DNA of 64,000 nucleotides from Plantago ovata (GCA_028274465.1 CM051455.1:48089351-48153350), one strand, 5' to 3'. Positions 50,013 through 61,689 are shown, numbered from the stretch's first letter. The notes: generated by a model not told the origin, from the sequence alone. A program made the numbers and translations.

Positions 50013-50332
50013 CTTTCGTGGCCTAGTGTTAGGGCGACGGATAGAGTAATCCGTTGCTATATTTTATATATATTTTTTTTAATTTCTGTTATTGTTTTCA
50101 TATTATGTTTGTTATTGAGTTAAAATTGAATGCGCCAGAGATTTATATACGATGATTGACGGTACGAAACTAAAAATTTCATTCAACAAACTAAAATAGT
50201 ACGTACAGAAATACTAAAATGTACGAACAGAAACATAAATACTAAAATGTACAAACTAAAATGTACGTACAGAAATACTAAAATGTAAAAAAAAAAAAAA
50301 ATTCTAAACATTTCATTCAACAAACTAAAAAT

Positions 50333-51065
50333 TTATATGTCCTCCCAATACTGCTTCCACAGGGGCCACTCCTCCTCCCCAATCCACCCCGGCTTCTTCC
50401 CCGATGCCTTGATCTTGGCGACCTTCTTCCGGAAGGCTTCAGAGCTTCATGTTCGAAAGCAGACCACAACTCCGACTTGAACTTGTTGGGGAGGAAGAAC
50501 TTCTCCTACATTTCAGAAAGTATACAAAATTCAGAATAACATATATATAACACGGTGACTATCATCACCCAAACAATTCCACATTGTCCTATTTCAACTA
50601 ACACACGGTGACTAACATATCACCCAAACAATTGCACATTGTCCTATTTTCAACTAACACACGGTGACTAACATATCACCCAAGTAATTGAGAACATACC
50701 ACTTAAACCATAAGAGAAGAAGAAAGATTACTAACCTCCAGAGCATTCCAAATCTCCGCCTTCCGCTCCGAAGTGAAAGTATGCCACTGGGCTCCAAGTG
50801 GTGGGAGAGCCACTTTCTTCGTGGATTCCTTGCTGATGAACTTTGCAGCATCCCTCGGCATCAACCTGTTGCAATAACATACACAAATTAATCCAACTAA
50901 ATAAAACATACAATACCAAGTAAAGACCTATTCATGTACTTACACATGCCCAGGCATGGGCCAGACGACGAGCTTGCCATTCACCCGCTCACCCGCCATG
51001 TACACCTCCCCCGTGTACCCATCATCCGGCAGGTTTGCAAACACGTCTGGGCCATCGACGTTCAT
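50333..51065 (-). pseudogene. CACTA-associated (Transposase_24-like) gene remnant
   Basis: Read on the minus strand, exons are 51065-50944, 50865-50736 and 50505-50333, with good GT-AG ends. The first reads MNVDGPDVFANLPDDGYTGE and ends with VVWPMPGH. The second reads MPRDAAKFISKESTKKVALP then PLGAQWHTFTSERKAEIWNA. The third reads EKFFLPNKFKSELWSAFEHE. The last part, KASGKKPGWIGEEEWPLWKQ and a TAA stop, is in another frame after about 50440, so there is one frameshift in exon 3. The words PPLG.QW..F and W...EEW fit the plant Ptta/En/Spm transposase-associated family. No start context or longer upstream exon was found, so the remnant may be partial. Confidence 0.65.
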
Positions 51066-51544
51066 TGTCTGTACGCATAAAATTGAAGTTTGAACCATGA
51101 TAATTTGTAACAAAAAATAAAGTCTAACTTGTCAAATAACTTATCTTAAGGTGAGTATATATACAACTTCTTACGATATATGGTTTACATGATTACCGCA
51201 ATACAAACTTTCCTTGCTTTTCAAGACCCCGACTAACTTGATTGTTAGTTAACTTATTATCACTTAATAAGTATAGAAGAGGACTCGGAAAGTAAGGAAA
51301 GGTTGTAATGTTTACTCTATCGATACCAGGAAATAAAGTCCATTTATTAGTAGGCCACGCGATGAGAATGAGTGAAATAGGCCGGCACAGTAACAACGGC
51401 ATTAGAAATGTTGTTGTTACGGTGCCTGCCTAGCTACTACAATCATTCACAACACAAGGTCATATTTAATCAAACTCGTAGAAATGTAGTATATTAATAA
51501 TGTAGTATATTAATGATGAGAAGATGGAGAATTGTGGTGGTACA

Positions 51545-51955
51545 AATATAATATAGAAGAAGCAGGCACAAGAAAGACTTATTATTCTTTCTTGTGCCTG
51601 CTTTTGCTTCTTCTATATTTATCAATATAAGTCCTCTAGTGTGTTCAGTTAAATACAATCAGTTCGCTTAAATGCCAGTAAGGCTTACCAATGGGTGCAA
51701 ACCAATAAAACGCTTACTGATCGACAGTAAACGTATATGATTAGTTATCACCCAATGTAAGCCTAATCCAACACTTCCAAACTAATATATGTATATCATC
51801 ATCACACCTATTCACTTCAATGAAAAACAAACTCTTATGTGTGTTCAGTCAAATACAATCAGTTCGATTAAATGTCGGGGAGACTTTTCTATGGCACCTA
51901 ACCAATGTAACGCTCACTGGTCGATAGTAAGCATATACTATTAGTTAGGGCCTAA
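51545..51955. repeat. Hairpin and duplicated segment in the CACTA element
   Basis: A near-perfect inverted repeat at about 51549-51618 (arms containing GCAGGCACAAGAAAGA and TCTTTCTTGTGCCTGC) has a loop of about 9 bases and a 5-base bulge. It is followed by a direct repeat of about 125 bp: the segment at about 51630-51755 recurs at about 51833-51957 (shared GTGTTCAGT.AAATACAATC and GATTAGTTA-like ends) with many changes. Confidence 0.75.
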
Positions 51956-53190
51956 GAAAAATCTTACCAACACATAGAAACCGATTATAATAGCATTATC
52001 ACACTTTATAGCTTATATAACATATTAATCAAACTTAATCCAACTTAATTCAAAATTTAACAAAATATTAAGCAAATTTAACAAAATATTACTCAAAATA
52101 AACATTAATAATTAAATTAACTACATAACGTAATTAACATTATTATTAATCTATTCATTAACAAAATTATAATCAACAGAACTAACTACGCATAATTTTA
52201 ATCTAATTTATTAATCAAACTAACTAGGCAGAACTAACTACACAGAATACTCTAAATTTATTAACGAAAAATTAACCAAAATTACTTAACCAATTTTATT
52301 TAAATAAATTAATCTAGCTTATACTAATTACAGTTAACATAATCAATTAACAACATCTAATTAATTCAAACTAATTTATAAAATTACAGAATAAATTCAA
52401 AATAATTATTTAAAATGATTCTTGCTATACAACATATATAATCTAACGATTGACAACTAGAAAAATCATAATTAAGCACAAAAATTAAAAAGCCACAAAA
52501 ATTAAGATTAGAGTTCTAACCTTCTATTTGGGCAGATCGAGAATCGAGGTGGTGGCGGTGGTGGATTTGAGACAATGTCGAATCCTCTACATCTACAAAC
52601 AAGAAACACAAACAAACAAACAAAGGGAGGGAGGAGTCAGATTCGAAACCAAATACAAAAGGGGAAGAAAATACAAAACAATAAACAATATTGGAGATGT
52701 GGTCGAGGTGGTGATTGTGGTGGTGGAACCGATCCGGGGTGAAGGTGGTGGTGGTGGATTTGAGATGGGAGGAGAAGAAAAGAGAGTTAGGGTTTGAAAG
52801 ATTTTAACAATGGAGAAGTGAATGGAATGAATCTGTAACAGACGATGCCTTCTGTGTAGTCGACATTTAGCGACGGATATCCGTCGCTACGTGTTTATTT
52901 ATTTATTTTTTTTTCATTTTTCTTTATTCTGGTCAACCAACTTAGCGACGTATAGACTTATCCGTCACTAGTTTTTGCGACGGATGAACGTTATCCGTCG
53001 CTAAGTTGATGCCGGATTGACCATTTCCAATGACGAACTGACCTTAGAGCGCAGTTCGTCGTTATCAGTAGTGATCTGTCGCTAAATAGCGACGGATGGT
53101 ATCCGTTTCTATCTATCTGTCGCTAAATGGCTATTTTCTTGTAGTGGAACGAGCAAGGGCAAGAAAGGCTCAACCTCAAGACAAGGAAAT

Positions 53191-54588
53191 GTGGCTAGGA
53201 GCATGCGACTGGGGAGAGACCCGGACACGCTAAGGTTCCCAGGGACAGTAGGGTATCGGAAACAACCAGTGTGCATTCTAGTGGACAGTGGCGCATCCAG
53301 AAACTTCGTCACTTCTTCGTTCGTTCACCGCTATGGTTGGCCCGTCAAAGGAGAACCGATAGAGATTGCTATCGACACAGCTAGAGGTCAGACCTTGGTT
53401 AGCAAAAGGCGGTTCGACGACGTCCAAGTCGAGATTCATGGAAACAGGTACTACATTACTATGTACGAACTTGCAGGTTTCCAGATACCGGAGCACATTG
53501 TGTTACTGATGGCATGGCTAGCCAATCAGAGTCCAGTACTAGTGCATGGTGACACCAAGTGTATTCAGGTGGGAGCACGTACTGAGAACATTCCGTGCCT
53601 AGGGTTTGACGAAAGGTTGTTGCATGTGGACCGGCCAACACATGCAAGTTACGTGTGGAGGTGTGGGAAGCATTGCGAGGATTCCCCTAGGACTATGGTG
53701 GTCCGAGAGAAGAAGGAATTACTGGCAGCTGAACCACTTGTGTTCCAAGGTTCGGTAGGAAAAAAAGGAGTCTCGGTCATGGTAGATACGGGAACGAGCG
53801 CAAATTTTGTGTCAGCACGTGCAGTGAAGCGGCTAGGGTGGCCCGCGGGACAAGTCACGCGAGGGATCACGGTGCAGACGACAGGAGGCCATGAAGTGCC
53901 CAGTGGGGAACAATATGACGGGGTAAGCTTGATCATCCAACACGTCTGTATCTTTGTGTCGGTGCGAGTGATGGATGACGACCATGAAGACTTCACTCTC
54001 GGTATGCCATGGTTGCGATCGGTGGGCACCATACTTTTCGACTTCTATCATCGGTGCATGACAATCACTTGTGAGAACCGATGGTGCCAACTGCGAGCAT
54101 TAGGGTACATTGGAGAAGGGAACAACGAGCCGCGAAGAGCACAAGAAGAGTACCAACGATGGAAGAAGCATTTGGACATGAGGGCGCCGGTGGCGGGAGA
54201 GAGGAACAATGAAGGTGAGCCAGTGCGTGTACCGGGAACTATGCATGGAACATTCCTCTTCTTGTCAAGCAGCTACACCCCAGGAATGAAGCTTCAGCAA
54301 GGGCTTGAGGTTCCTTCAACACCAGCTATGGAGGTGGAGCCTCTCGACTCATACTACTCGGACACCGAAGGGCCGGTAAGCGCAAAGGAAGGTGACAAGA
54401 CAATCACTGGAGGGAGCATGGTGGAATACAAGCAGGAAGAAGACCTTGGAGCCGCGACCAAGGCGCAGGTTGACCTTGAGGTCAAGGTCCGTTTCCAGGA
54501 GGGAGGGATGATGAGACCTCGGTTTGGACCAGGATCACACACGAAGCAAAAGACTAGACGAGACGGGTCGCGAGGTCCAGAAGCCTAG
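53191..54588 (+). CDS. Double retropepsin-like protein of the outer LTR element
   Basis: A 465-codon open frame lies just right of the CACTA insertion and runs into the 3' LTR. It has two aspartic-protease active-site motifs of the retroviral type: PVCILVDSGASRNFVTSSFV (about residues 26-45) and VSVMVDTGTSANFVSARAV (about 195-213). Each is followed by an RLGW/RYGW-P pattern, so the unit looks duplicated in tandem. The second unit also has FTLGMPWLRSVG, the flap-following strand. The C-terminal 120 residues are acidic and low in complexity. No reverse transcriptase follows. The true N-terminus lies left of the CACTA element, so 53191 is only the first Met in this piece. Confidence 0.75.
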   Translation: MARSMRLGRDPDTLRFPGTVGYRKQPVCILVDSGASRNFVTSSFVHRYGWPVKGEPIEIAIDTARGQTLVSKRRFDDVQVEIHGNRYYITMYELAGFQIPEHIVLLMAWLANQSPVLVHGDTKCIQVGARTENIPCLGFDERLLHVDRPTHASYVWRCGKHCEDSPRTMVVREKKELLAAEPLVFQGSVGKKGVSVMVDTGTSANFVSARAVKRLGWPAGQVTRGITVQTTGGHEVPSGEQYDGVSLIIQHVCIFVSVRVMDDDHEDFTLGMPWLRSVGTILFDFYHRCMTITCENRWCQLRALGYIGEGNNEPRRAQEEYQRWKKHLDMRAPVAGERNNEGEPVRVPGTMHGTFLFLSSSYTPGMKLQQGLEVPSTPAMEVEPLDSYYSDTEGPVSAKEGDKTITGGSMVEYKQEEDLGAATKAQVDLEVKVRFQEGGMMRPRFGPGSHTKQKTRRDGSRGPEA

Positions 54589-55076
54589 GAGGCCGGCGGA
54601 CGAGAGGGGAGGCGACTAGGGGGAGGTTTTTCCTAGATTGCCTATTTTGATATTTATCTATTTACCTTTTTGAATAAAGACAATATTAGGTTATTATTAT
54701 TCTTAGTTATCAAGTTAGGGTTTATACTCTAGAATATTCCCTTTTGCGGGCTAGGCCTGTCGTTTAACGGGTCAAAGCCTGTTAGTTTTGCTAGTATAAA
54801 TATGCATGTAAGACTCTATATTTTTCATTCAGTCAATAAACTCGTGAGTTTATCTCTAAATTGCGGCCTAGTGTCTTTATTATACCTTGCGACAGGGGAG
54901 ATAGTCTTATAGTACCGTGTTACCGGGGAGGTAGTAACGGAAGGGAAGACTACTCTTTAGTAGCTTTTCTTCGCCTAACCGTGACCGGCTAGGGAAATCC
55001 AGGTATTCTATTCATTTTCGGTAGTTTTCCTTTACTATTCATCTGTTCGAAATCGAGGTCCCAACACAATACTTCT
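54509..55076 (+). repeat. 3' LTR of the outer LTR element
   Basis: 568 bp, TGATGAGACC ... CCCAACA. It carries CTAGTATAAATATGC as a probable TATA region at about 54790. It shows the uninterrupted state of the 5' LTR (TTCTTAGTTATCAAGTTAGG), which confirms the insertion point of the element at 39590-47315. Confidence 0.93.
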
Positions 55077-55081
55077 TAGTA

Positions 55082-57536
55082 CGTCATGGAACATAACATA
55101 CGAACTAGACATATTTATTGATGACTATTAGAAGAATTAAGTAGCTGAATTTGCACGTGTAGAGATCAGGTAATAAACATTCAACTGGGCTCATTAACGT
55201 AACAATTAGTTTAACTAATTACTGATCAGCTACCACTAGATTAAATTCGGCCCAATTTTAACGGGCCTGCTCCAGAAGCCTAATAGTCTAACTAATTACT
55301 GATCATTTTTCAATGTCCGGAAAATCGTGTCGTTATGTTCCAGATAAAATTTATGCGTTTGTTTTTTTAACTCATACACTATAATTCTTTAACTTTTTTT
55401 TTAAACTGCTCATTTTATATGGCTCGATAATACTCGGTCCAACTCGTTAGCCTCGTTATACCTCCATAACCTTCATACTATAATCTATATTTTCAAATCC
55501 ATTAGCTAGTTTATCTTGAATCAATTATATTTGGTTTTTTATTAAATTTTGGTAATTTTATCATTTAAAATGTTGATTTGTAATTTGTAATGTGAAAATT
55601 AATTTGAATTCCTATCTTATTTCATATTTTCACATATTTTTTAATAATTAATTAAGAACTAATTAATCATGAATCTAAAAATAGTCTTGTCCTAGTTGTA
55701 CAAATAGGATTTTTAGATGCTATGAAAATAATTAATTAGTGAAGAATCATATCTAATATAAAATGTAGGTTCTATGCATAGTGTGAATCCCACATTTTAT
55801 ATTAGAGCTAGGTGTTTAACTAGGGATCGGAACCCTGTTTAACTACCTAGCTATAAGTGCATGCTAACTATTGAAATATATAATTAATAAGAGTATACAT
55901 GCTAAAATAAAGATAACTAAGAGTCTACTAAGCTGATAGTTCAGACATGCTATATATGTGTAATTACTAATACTCACAATCACATGCACATCATAAATTA
56001 CATTAGACAGAAAATAAACACTTTTAACAAATGAAAATCACATATACTACTTTGTCACTCCAATAACCAACTTCATCAAATGAAAATCACATATAGCTAG
56101 TCTAACATACTATACTATTCTGATCAAACATGATCCCTTCATTTTTTATTTATTTATTTTTTTTTTCATTTCAAAAAAAAAGCATGATCCCTTCATTCCC
56201 TTGGGGCTAACTAGAATGCTCGATAATTGCCAGCTCTAGCTAGTGATCAGCTTCATTGATCAGTATATATACTCCTTGTAGCATGATCCTAAGATACTAC
56301 AAATGATTAAGAATATTTATGTATCAATTCACGACTCAGTTAGCAGCAACTAGTTTGTAGATAGATTCAGCTGAGAACTCATTACTTCTATTCTGGCAAG
56401 AATAATTAAACTACTGCCCCAACAATCTTAGTTGCCTACTCATCATCTTGAGTTGGTCAGATTCACATAACTACTATAATCTGCTAAAATATATGCTCCT
56501 ATATATAAATGTCAAAGATATATGTATCAATCTGCTAAAATATATGCTCCTATATATAAATGTCAAAGATATATGTATCCATATGGTTAATTAGTTCAAA
56601 TAGTGATATGAAGATCATGCTAAAAAAGTAGTCCCAAGAGGCGCGTATAGATGCAAATTAAAAGTTTTTATTTCGAATACGAGAAATACTTGGCATATAT
56701 ACCTCATACGGTGGAGTGCTGATCATGATGCATAAATGCCTTGTAATAAAATAGCACAAGGCCAAAATGTTTCCCTAGTACGTACATGTTGAGATTGAAA
56801 TGTCCAGGGAAGCCTGACATCACTTCGATTCTAAACAACATCACAACACTTAGCAATTGATCAAACCATTCGGTGCTCAATCCGAATCATCAAATTATTC
56901 TATATGATCCATGAAAAGTGATGAGGTCATGAAAGAATCTTAATGAAAGGACATGAAGCCTTTAAATCATAGTACTAATTAAAAGAGAGGGACTCTATAT
57001 ATATAACAGAAGCAATCAGGTTCAAGTTTCTCTAAATAGGTTTTAAGCTGTAGTAGGTCATAAAAGAGCTTGCACAAATCAACTACTCTCCTATATATGC
57101 AGTACATGTAGTATCAATGAAGAGTAAAATCACTAAACTATGCTTCACATGTATAAGATCCACATATATATTTCCAAGGTTGAACACACATGGTCTAATA
57201 AACCAATCATAGGTATGGACTTAAGATATCTCAGAGACACCACATTAATTCTAGGGTTTCCAGCTTAACATAGAAAATGCATTCCGTGGAAAGTTTGCAA
57301 AATACAAAATCTGACAGAATTATTCTTCTAAACCATGTCCCTAGATTTATGGTCCACAATCTTCTGATCATAACATTTAAAACATCCTGGTAGTGGATAT
57401 ACCAAAAAATTGTGAACTCAAAGTTTATGAAATTCTCTCAGACTTGATTCAGGACAAGATAAATTATACTAATACGATTATTCGATAATAAAGGTATGTA
57501 ATCTATTTGATATATCTATATAAGTACCAATTTTAC
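55082..57536. other. Intergenic between the LTR nest and LBD29-type gene
   Basis: No coding exon. It holds two adjacent hairpins (55752-55806, 55806-55852), a 51-bp tandem duplication (56479-56529 and 56530-56579, nearly identical) and a T-run/A-run insert flanked by CATGATCCCTTCATT (about 56129 and 56183). The last few hundred bases should contain the 3' UTR of the minus-strand LBD gene. Confidence 0.55.
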
Positions 57537-58426
57537 TTAAGAATGCTGAATGTATCTGAAAGCAAGTGACTGGAGTTCATCACCATCATCTTGGTATGTC
57601 CATTGCCGGTTATTTGACTGCATTTCAAGGGAATCAGTGCTAGTATATGACGTATTCTCCTCCACGAAAGTGGCGTTTTCGTACTTCGATCTCATGGTAG
57701 GGTTCGAATTCATGCTCCCATAGTTGTAGGCAATGTTGTCATTGTTGTTCAGATTTCCATCAAATTGGGGCATGGAACCCTGATTTTGGAACCAGCTATG
57801 AAACTCTTGTGGAAGAGATTGGTTTTCATTGTAGAACTTCTGGTCATTAGGGTTTGTAGAACTGGAGCTGCTTATGATGCTCTGAGCTGCTTGTTCCTTC
57901 AAGGAAGACAGTTGGGCTTGCAAATTCACAACCTGAAAATAATGGCCAAATAAAGTAAGAAAAAGTAGTCCTAGAACTCATGAGGGTTTCATGGACTAAT
58001 TAGTTAAGATTGATCATTACAGATTTGTGTTTCATTTGTTATGCAGGGCTATATATGCTAGTCTTTTATGATGGTTCCAATTTGATCAGATTTCCTAGGA
58101 AAGTAGTTAACTTTCAAACATGAAAAAGAAAGGAAGTGAAACTGAACCTGTTGCTGGAGGGCAAAAATGTGTGAAACACAACCATAAATGGGATCTTGAA
58201 GCCTAGCTTGAGCTTCATATGAGATCGTAACTGCAGCCTCACACCGATCACCCACAGGAAGGTGAGCAAGGAGCTTCGACACATTGCTTGCACCGAAAAC
58301 CTTGTGGATGGCTGCAAAGTGAGTAGCACCTTGCTCATGGCAGAAGTAAGGTGCAAACACACAACCCCTTATACATTTCCTCCTCAAGAATTTGCAAGCA
58401 CCACAAGGAGAACCAGATCCTGTCAT
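57537..58426 (-). CDS. LBD29: LOB-domain transcription factor, LBD29/LBD17-like
   Basis: Two exons on the minus strand, 58426-58148 and 57932-57537, give 224 aa ([18 protein letters not shown] start). C-block C8, C11, C18, C22 is complete. The GAS block reads [17 protein letters not shown]. The class I coil crosses the splice site after LQQQ (ALQQQ then [15 protein letters not shown]), at the same place as in the LBD16-type gene. The tail is Asn/Ser-rich and ends [13 protein letters not shown], echoing ELQELAFR in the other [23 protein letters not shown] resembles Arabidopsis LBD29 and LBD17; I cannot separate the two by memory alone. Known members of this group act in the nucleus downstream of ARF7/ARF19 in lateral root and callus formation. 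The gene looks intact. Confidence 0.88.
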
Positions 58427-60536
58427 TCTTTTGTCAATTACGTACTTTCTTGATGATAATAACGATGTTGTTGAACTTATTGGATATTCAATGAGTGATC
58501 TTTAAAGGGTTTGTGAAGCAATGCGCAAAAGTTAAACTTGTACAACCTGTTAGAATTCTTGGGTTAGTGCAACCATTGCCCACTCTTGATGGTTTATAAA
58601 ACAAGAAGAAGGTTGTGAGGTGGATTAGTTTTTAATCTTTATTTTAATAATTGGTCCCCTTATTGGGCAACATATTTGATTATTTTTATCCTGAAAAAAA
58701 ATTCTATCTTTAGTTAACCCTTGTCCTAAATTTTGTTCTCTGTCTTAAGATTCTTTTAAGAACAAAAGAGCTAACACATACTGTACATATAAACTGAACC
58801 CAATATTCTGTTTTGGATTATGATTGGCTTTCAGCTTCTATTGTCAGAAACTTTAATTTAATTTGTTACTGCAAGTCTGCAATAGTATAGTGTTAGCTGC
58901 CTGTGTTTTCCAAGATTTCAACTAGCCTGTAAAGTTCCTATCTTTTAAAAGATCGATTTAGATGTAAAGATTTGTTAAATAATGGTCTAATGTGTTACTA
59001 GTACTGATCAGGTTCAGTTAATTACAATTTGTGCAGCTAATTGTCCCCCAAATCCTCACATGAGAGGCATATTTAAACTTTCTGAAACTTCTTAGGATTG
59101 TCCTTAGGAAAAAATGTAACTCTCAATGAGTCACCAATTGGTTCTCTGATCCTGGTATTGAAAATACAATTGATCGATCTATCATTTCCTGAGCTGGCTA
59201 TGAGTCATGTATCACAATAGTGATCTAACCATTACAACTTTGAAAATACACATAATTAGGCATTTTTTAAGCTAGTTAATCTTGGATTTGGACAAGCTTA
59301 TGTCAGTACTACTGGATAAATTTTTAAAAAATTGCAATATGATGAAGATTTCAATTTGTTGTGTAATTAATACGAAGTATTATGTAAATAGGCACACAGA
59401 CAATGCATGATTGCTAAAAAATCAAACTTTGACTAGTTTTTTCAGAATGTTTTGTTACTCTAGCTAGTTGCAATCTTGCATACAGATAAAAGAGCTGTCA
59501 AGACAAGGAAGTTTAAGAGTAAGAGCAGAATCAACTTCCTTACAGTTTCATTCCAACTTTGTCATGAGTCATGACAGTGAGGGATAATTTTTGTCTCCTT
59601 TGTGTGATATTTATTGGTTTTTTTTTTTTTTTCAATGCCTCAATGGTAGGTATACGATTAATTAGTTCGAACACTGTCAAACCCGGTCCTTTAATTCTTG
59701 CACGATGCCTTTTTTTTTCATCGGCAACGCTGCAGAAGCCAAGATCTTGGTTAACTTACTATAGTTGGAGAAAAATTAAATGAAAAATACTCCATTTTCG
59801 AGAATCAATCCCAGAACCTCAACTAATTCATGTTACTTTTAATCTGATTAATTAATCAAGGTTGGAAATGTGGTTTTTCGACATATCACATATGGAACAT
59901 TATAATATAATTAACTATATACTTGTCTATATATAGTTTTTGTATATACAATAGCAAACATTATACCTATATGCCTAGCTTTGCATTGTATGAACAAATT
60001 CACTTCTCCAAGAGACTTTATTATTAACAAAATAATGAGCATTAGCAACTTAGCATGCTTTATATTAGTACTACGAACCTTATAGGGGTTGTATTTTTAT
60101 AGGGATTGTGTTGTTATGTTTAATTTGTATGGGAATAGGTTTTTAAATTAAACACAAAACCCAATGACTCCAATGATTCACCAATGTAACAACAAGACGA
60201 TAAGGACTTCGATATCTTAACTTACTGTACATTTCATCTTTTTCAAGAAATACAATAATAGGCTACATGTTTAAGATAATTTGGGTCTGATTATTATTCA
60301 AACGATTCCTCGTATGAAAGGAAGGATCGCCATATTTCTAAAAGATCGATCATATATATGCCTCATTTCTCCGAATGGTATTGAAATGATCACTATATTT
60401 TTAAAGGATCTACTAAGTAAAGATTATATATGCAAGTGTATATATATAATCATGCATGATTATTACCAACACCGATTTTATTTAACCGGACCTTAAAATT
60501 TAAGATTTGCATATATTCTTCAGTATACATATACAT
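58427..60536. other. LBD29 promoter side and intergenic
   Basis: Upstream of the minus-strand gene, TTTATAAA at about 58591-58598 could be its TATA box, about 170 bases before the ATG. A TGTCTC auxin element is at 59592-59597, about 1.2 kb upstream, too far to weigh much. T-runs at about 59621 and 59710 mark old retroposon tails. No gene. Confidence 0.45.
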
Positions 60537-60552
60537 TAGCTGCATGCATCAT

Positions 60553-60569
60553 TTTTTTTTTTAAGCGGC
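60553..60569 (-). mobile_element. SINE tail stump with 16-bp TSD
   Basis: Only an A-run plus GCCGCTT (minus strand) remains between identical 16-bp duplications TAGCTGCATGCATCAT (60537-60552 and 60570-60585). It is the shortest retroposition product in the window, essentially only the 3' end of the GCCGTTT-type retroposon. Confidence 0.7.
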
Positions 60570-60839
60570 TAGCTGCATGCATCATGAGTTAATGGGAGAA
60601 GAGAATTATGAAATTCCATTCACAAAAAGATAATGCAAAAGAGGGCATAAATCGATCCAAGAAGAAGGTAAGCTAATTAGTAAATTAAACAGTAAAATTA
60701 ATTAAATAGGGCATATTCCTGAATGATCTATGGTGACGAGATCTGCACGACACTATATAATAGAACCACCTGACTAGCTAGGGCATGGATTAATTAAGTT
60801 AAACGACATTAATTACATTAGGAAATATATATAATTATA

Positions 60840-61080
60840 TACTTTCTCCATTTCTTTACAAAGTTTATAAATGAACTATTCATCGCGACTTTTGACCACG
60901 TATAACTTTTAAATTAAACTGTATCAATATAAATTAAAAGTTGATTATGAAAATATACTCCATTTAATTTCATAATATAATTTTATTATATTTTTCTCTA
61001 ATCTAATTTAGGAGTTATACGTGATCAAAGGTCGCGATGAATAGTTCCTTTAGGAACTTTGTAAATAAATGGAGGAAGTA
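60840..61080. mobile_element. Stowaway-type MITE
   Basis: Ends TACTTTCTCCATTTCTTTAC and, inversely, TACTTCCTCCATTTATTTAC agree over 25 bases with two differences, including the TA target duplication. A second inner inverse pair (GAACTATTCATCGCGAC / GTCGCGATGAATAGTTC) extends the fold. About 240 bp, AT-rich, no ORF: a Tc1/mariner-derived Stowaway element. Confidence 0.88.
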
Positions 61081-61188
61081 TCATTGTATAGATGACTTTT
61101 CCAACCTTAATATTATAGCCGTTAATTGTTTGTTTAATTATATTATTGGAGGTCACAGCTTGTGGAGCAATACTACAGTAGTACTATT

Positions 61189-61669
61189 TTGAATGGAATA
61201 GACCATATTTCCATCGCGATAAAGAAACTGTCGTTTGAATAAAATATAGAAAAATTATTTTAAACTACTTGTGCTTTTGATTTTCCTCGGTTGTGTTTTT
61301 GGGGCTCCGGTTTTCCGAGGTCTGTTTAAGGTTTCTTGCCTCTTGTTTGCTCTCGGCCAACTCTTGGTTTCTGCCCTCCTCTCTCGGCTGCTTCTTTTTA
61401 CAAGGCTTGCGAGGTGTGGACTAGTACTCTTGTTTGTAGTCTGTCTCTCTTCTTGTTTGGTGTTGTGATGCTCTTTGTGTACTTTGAGCTGGTGTTGTGA
61501 TGCTCTTTGTGTACTTTGAGCCTCGACCGGGCTGTTTGTGTTTTGGCAAGGTGTTAGATAGCGGTTTAGGGTGACTCTTGTTTCTTCTACTAACTTTGTA
61601 TGTTTATTTTGAGTATTTTTTATGCTCTCTTGTTATTAATAAAACTTTGACCTTAAAAAAAAAAAAAAC
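61189..61669 (+). mobile_element. 5'-truncated LINE tail
   Basis: The segment has the G/T-rich wording of a plant LINE 3' untranslated region (CTTTGTGTACTTTGAGC) and ends TTATTAATAAAACTTTGACC plus an A-run. Flanks TACTACAGTAGTACTATT (61171-61188) and TACTACAGTATTACTATT (61670-61687) are an 18-bp duplication with one mismatch. It has an internal tandem copy of GGTGTTGTGATGCTCTTTGT (about 61461 and 61491). Frames across it are not genes. Confidence 0.7.
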
Positions 61670-61689
61670 TACTACAGTATTACTATTAA

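Larger units (their letters stand above)
48888..53146 (-). mobile_element. CACTA (En/Spm) DNA transposon, 4259 bp
   Basis: It begins CACTACAAGGAAAACTGG and ends TTTTCTTGTAGTG, flanked by GAA on both sides (48885-48887 and 53147-53149), the 3-bp duplication of CACTA elements. Both subterminal zones are packed with TAGCGACGGAT and its inverse ATCCGTCGCTA (48905-49165 and 52865-53130), the usual transposase-binding arrays. The interior carries a broken minus-strand gene related to CACTA accessory/transposase proteins (50333-51065) and a hAT-like insertion. There is no full DDE transposase, so it is non-autonomous. Confidence 0.93.
39388..55076 (+). mobile_element. Outer LTR retrotransposon hosting two insertions
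   Basis: The 3' LTR (54509-55076, 568 bp) starts TGATGAGACC and ends CCCAACA. The 5' LTR is split by the element at 39590-47315 into 39388-39589 and 47316-47676. Identical CAATA duplications flank the whole (39383-39387 and 55077-55081). A tRNA-Met-like primer site TTGGTATTAGAGCT starts at 47679, and a purine tract AGGAGGGAGGGA precedes the 3' LTR. The two LTRs differ visibly in their first 150 bases (roughly 8-10%), so this is older than its guests. The interior encodes a Cys-containing protein and a protein with two retropepsin-like motifs; I see no reverse transcriptase or integrase. By content it is non-autonomous, and it is broken by the insertions. Confidence 0.9.

Noticed and set aside
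52528-52797. 89-aa ORF rich in Val and Gly
   Set aside because: Low-complexity GGTGG repeats in the CACTA element near its subterminal zone; probably the leader side of the minus-strand gene.
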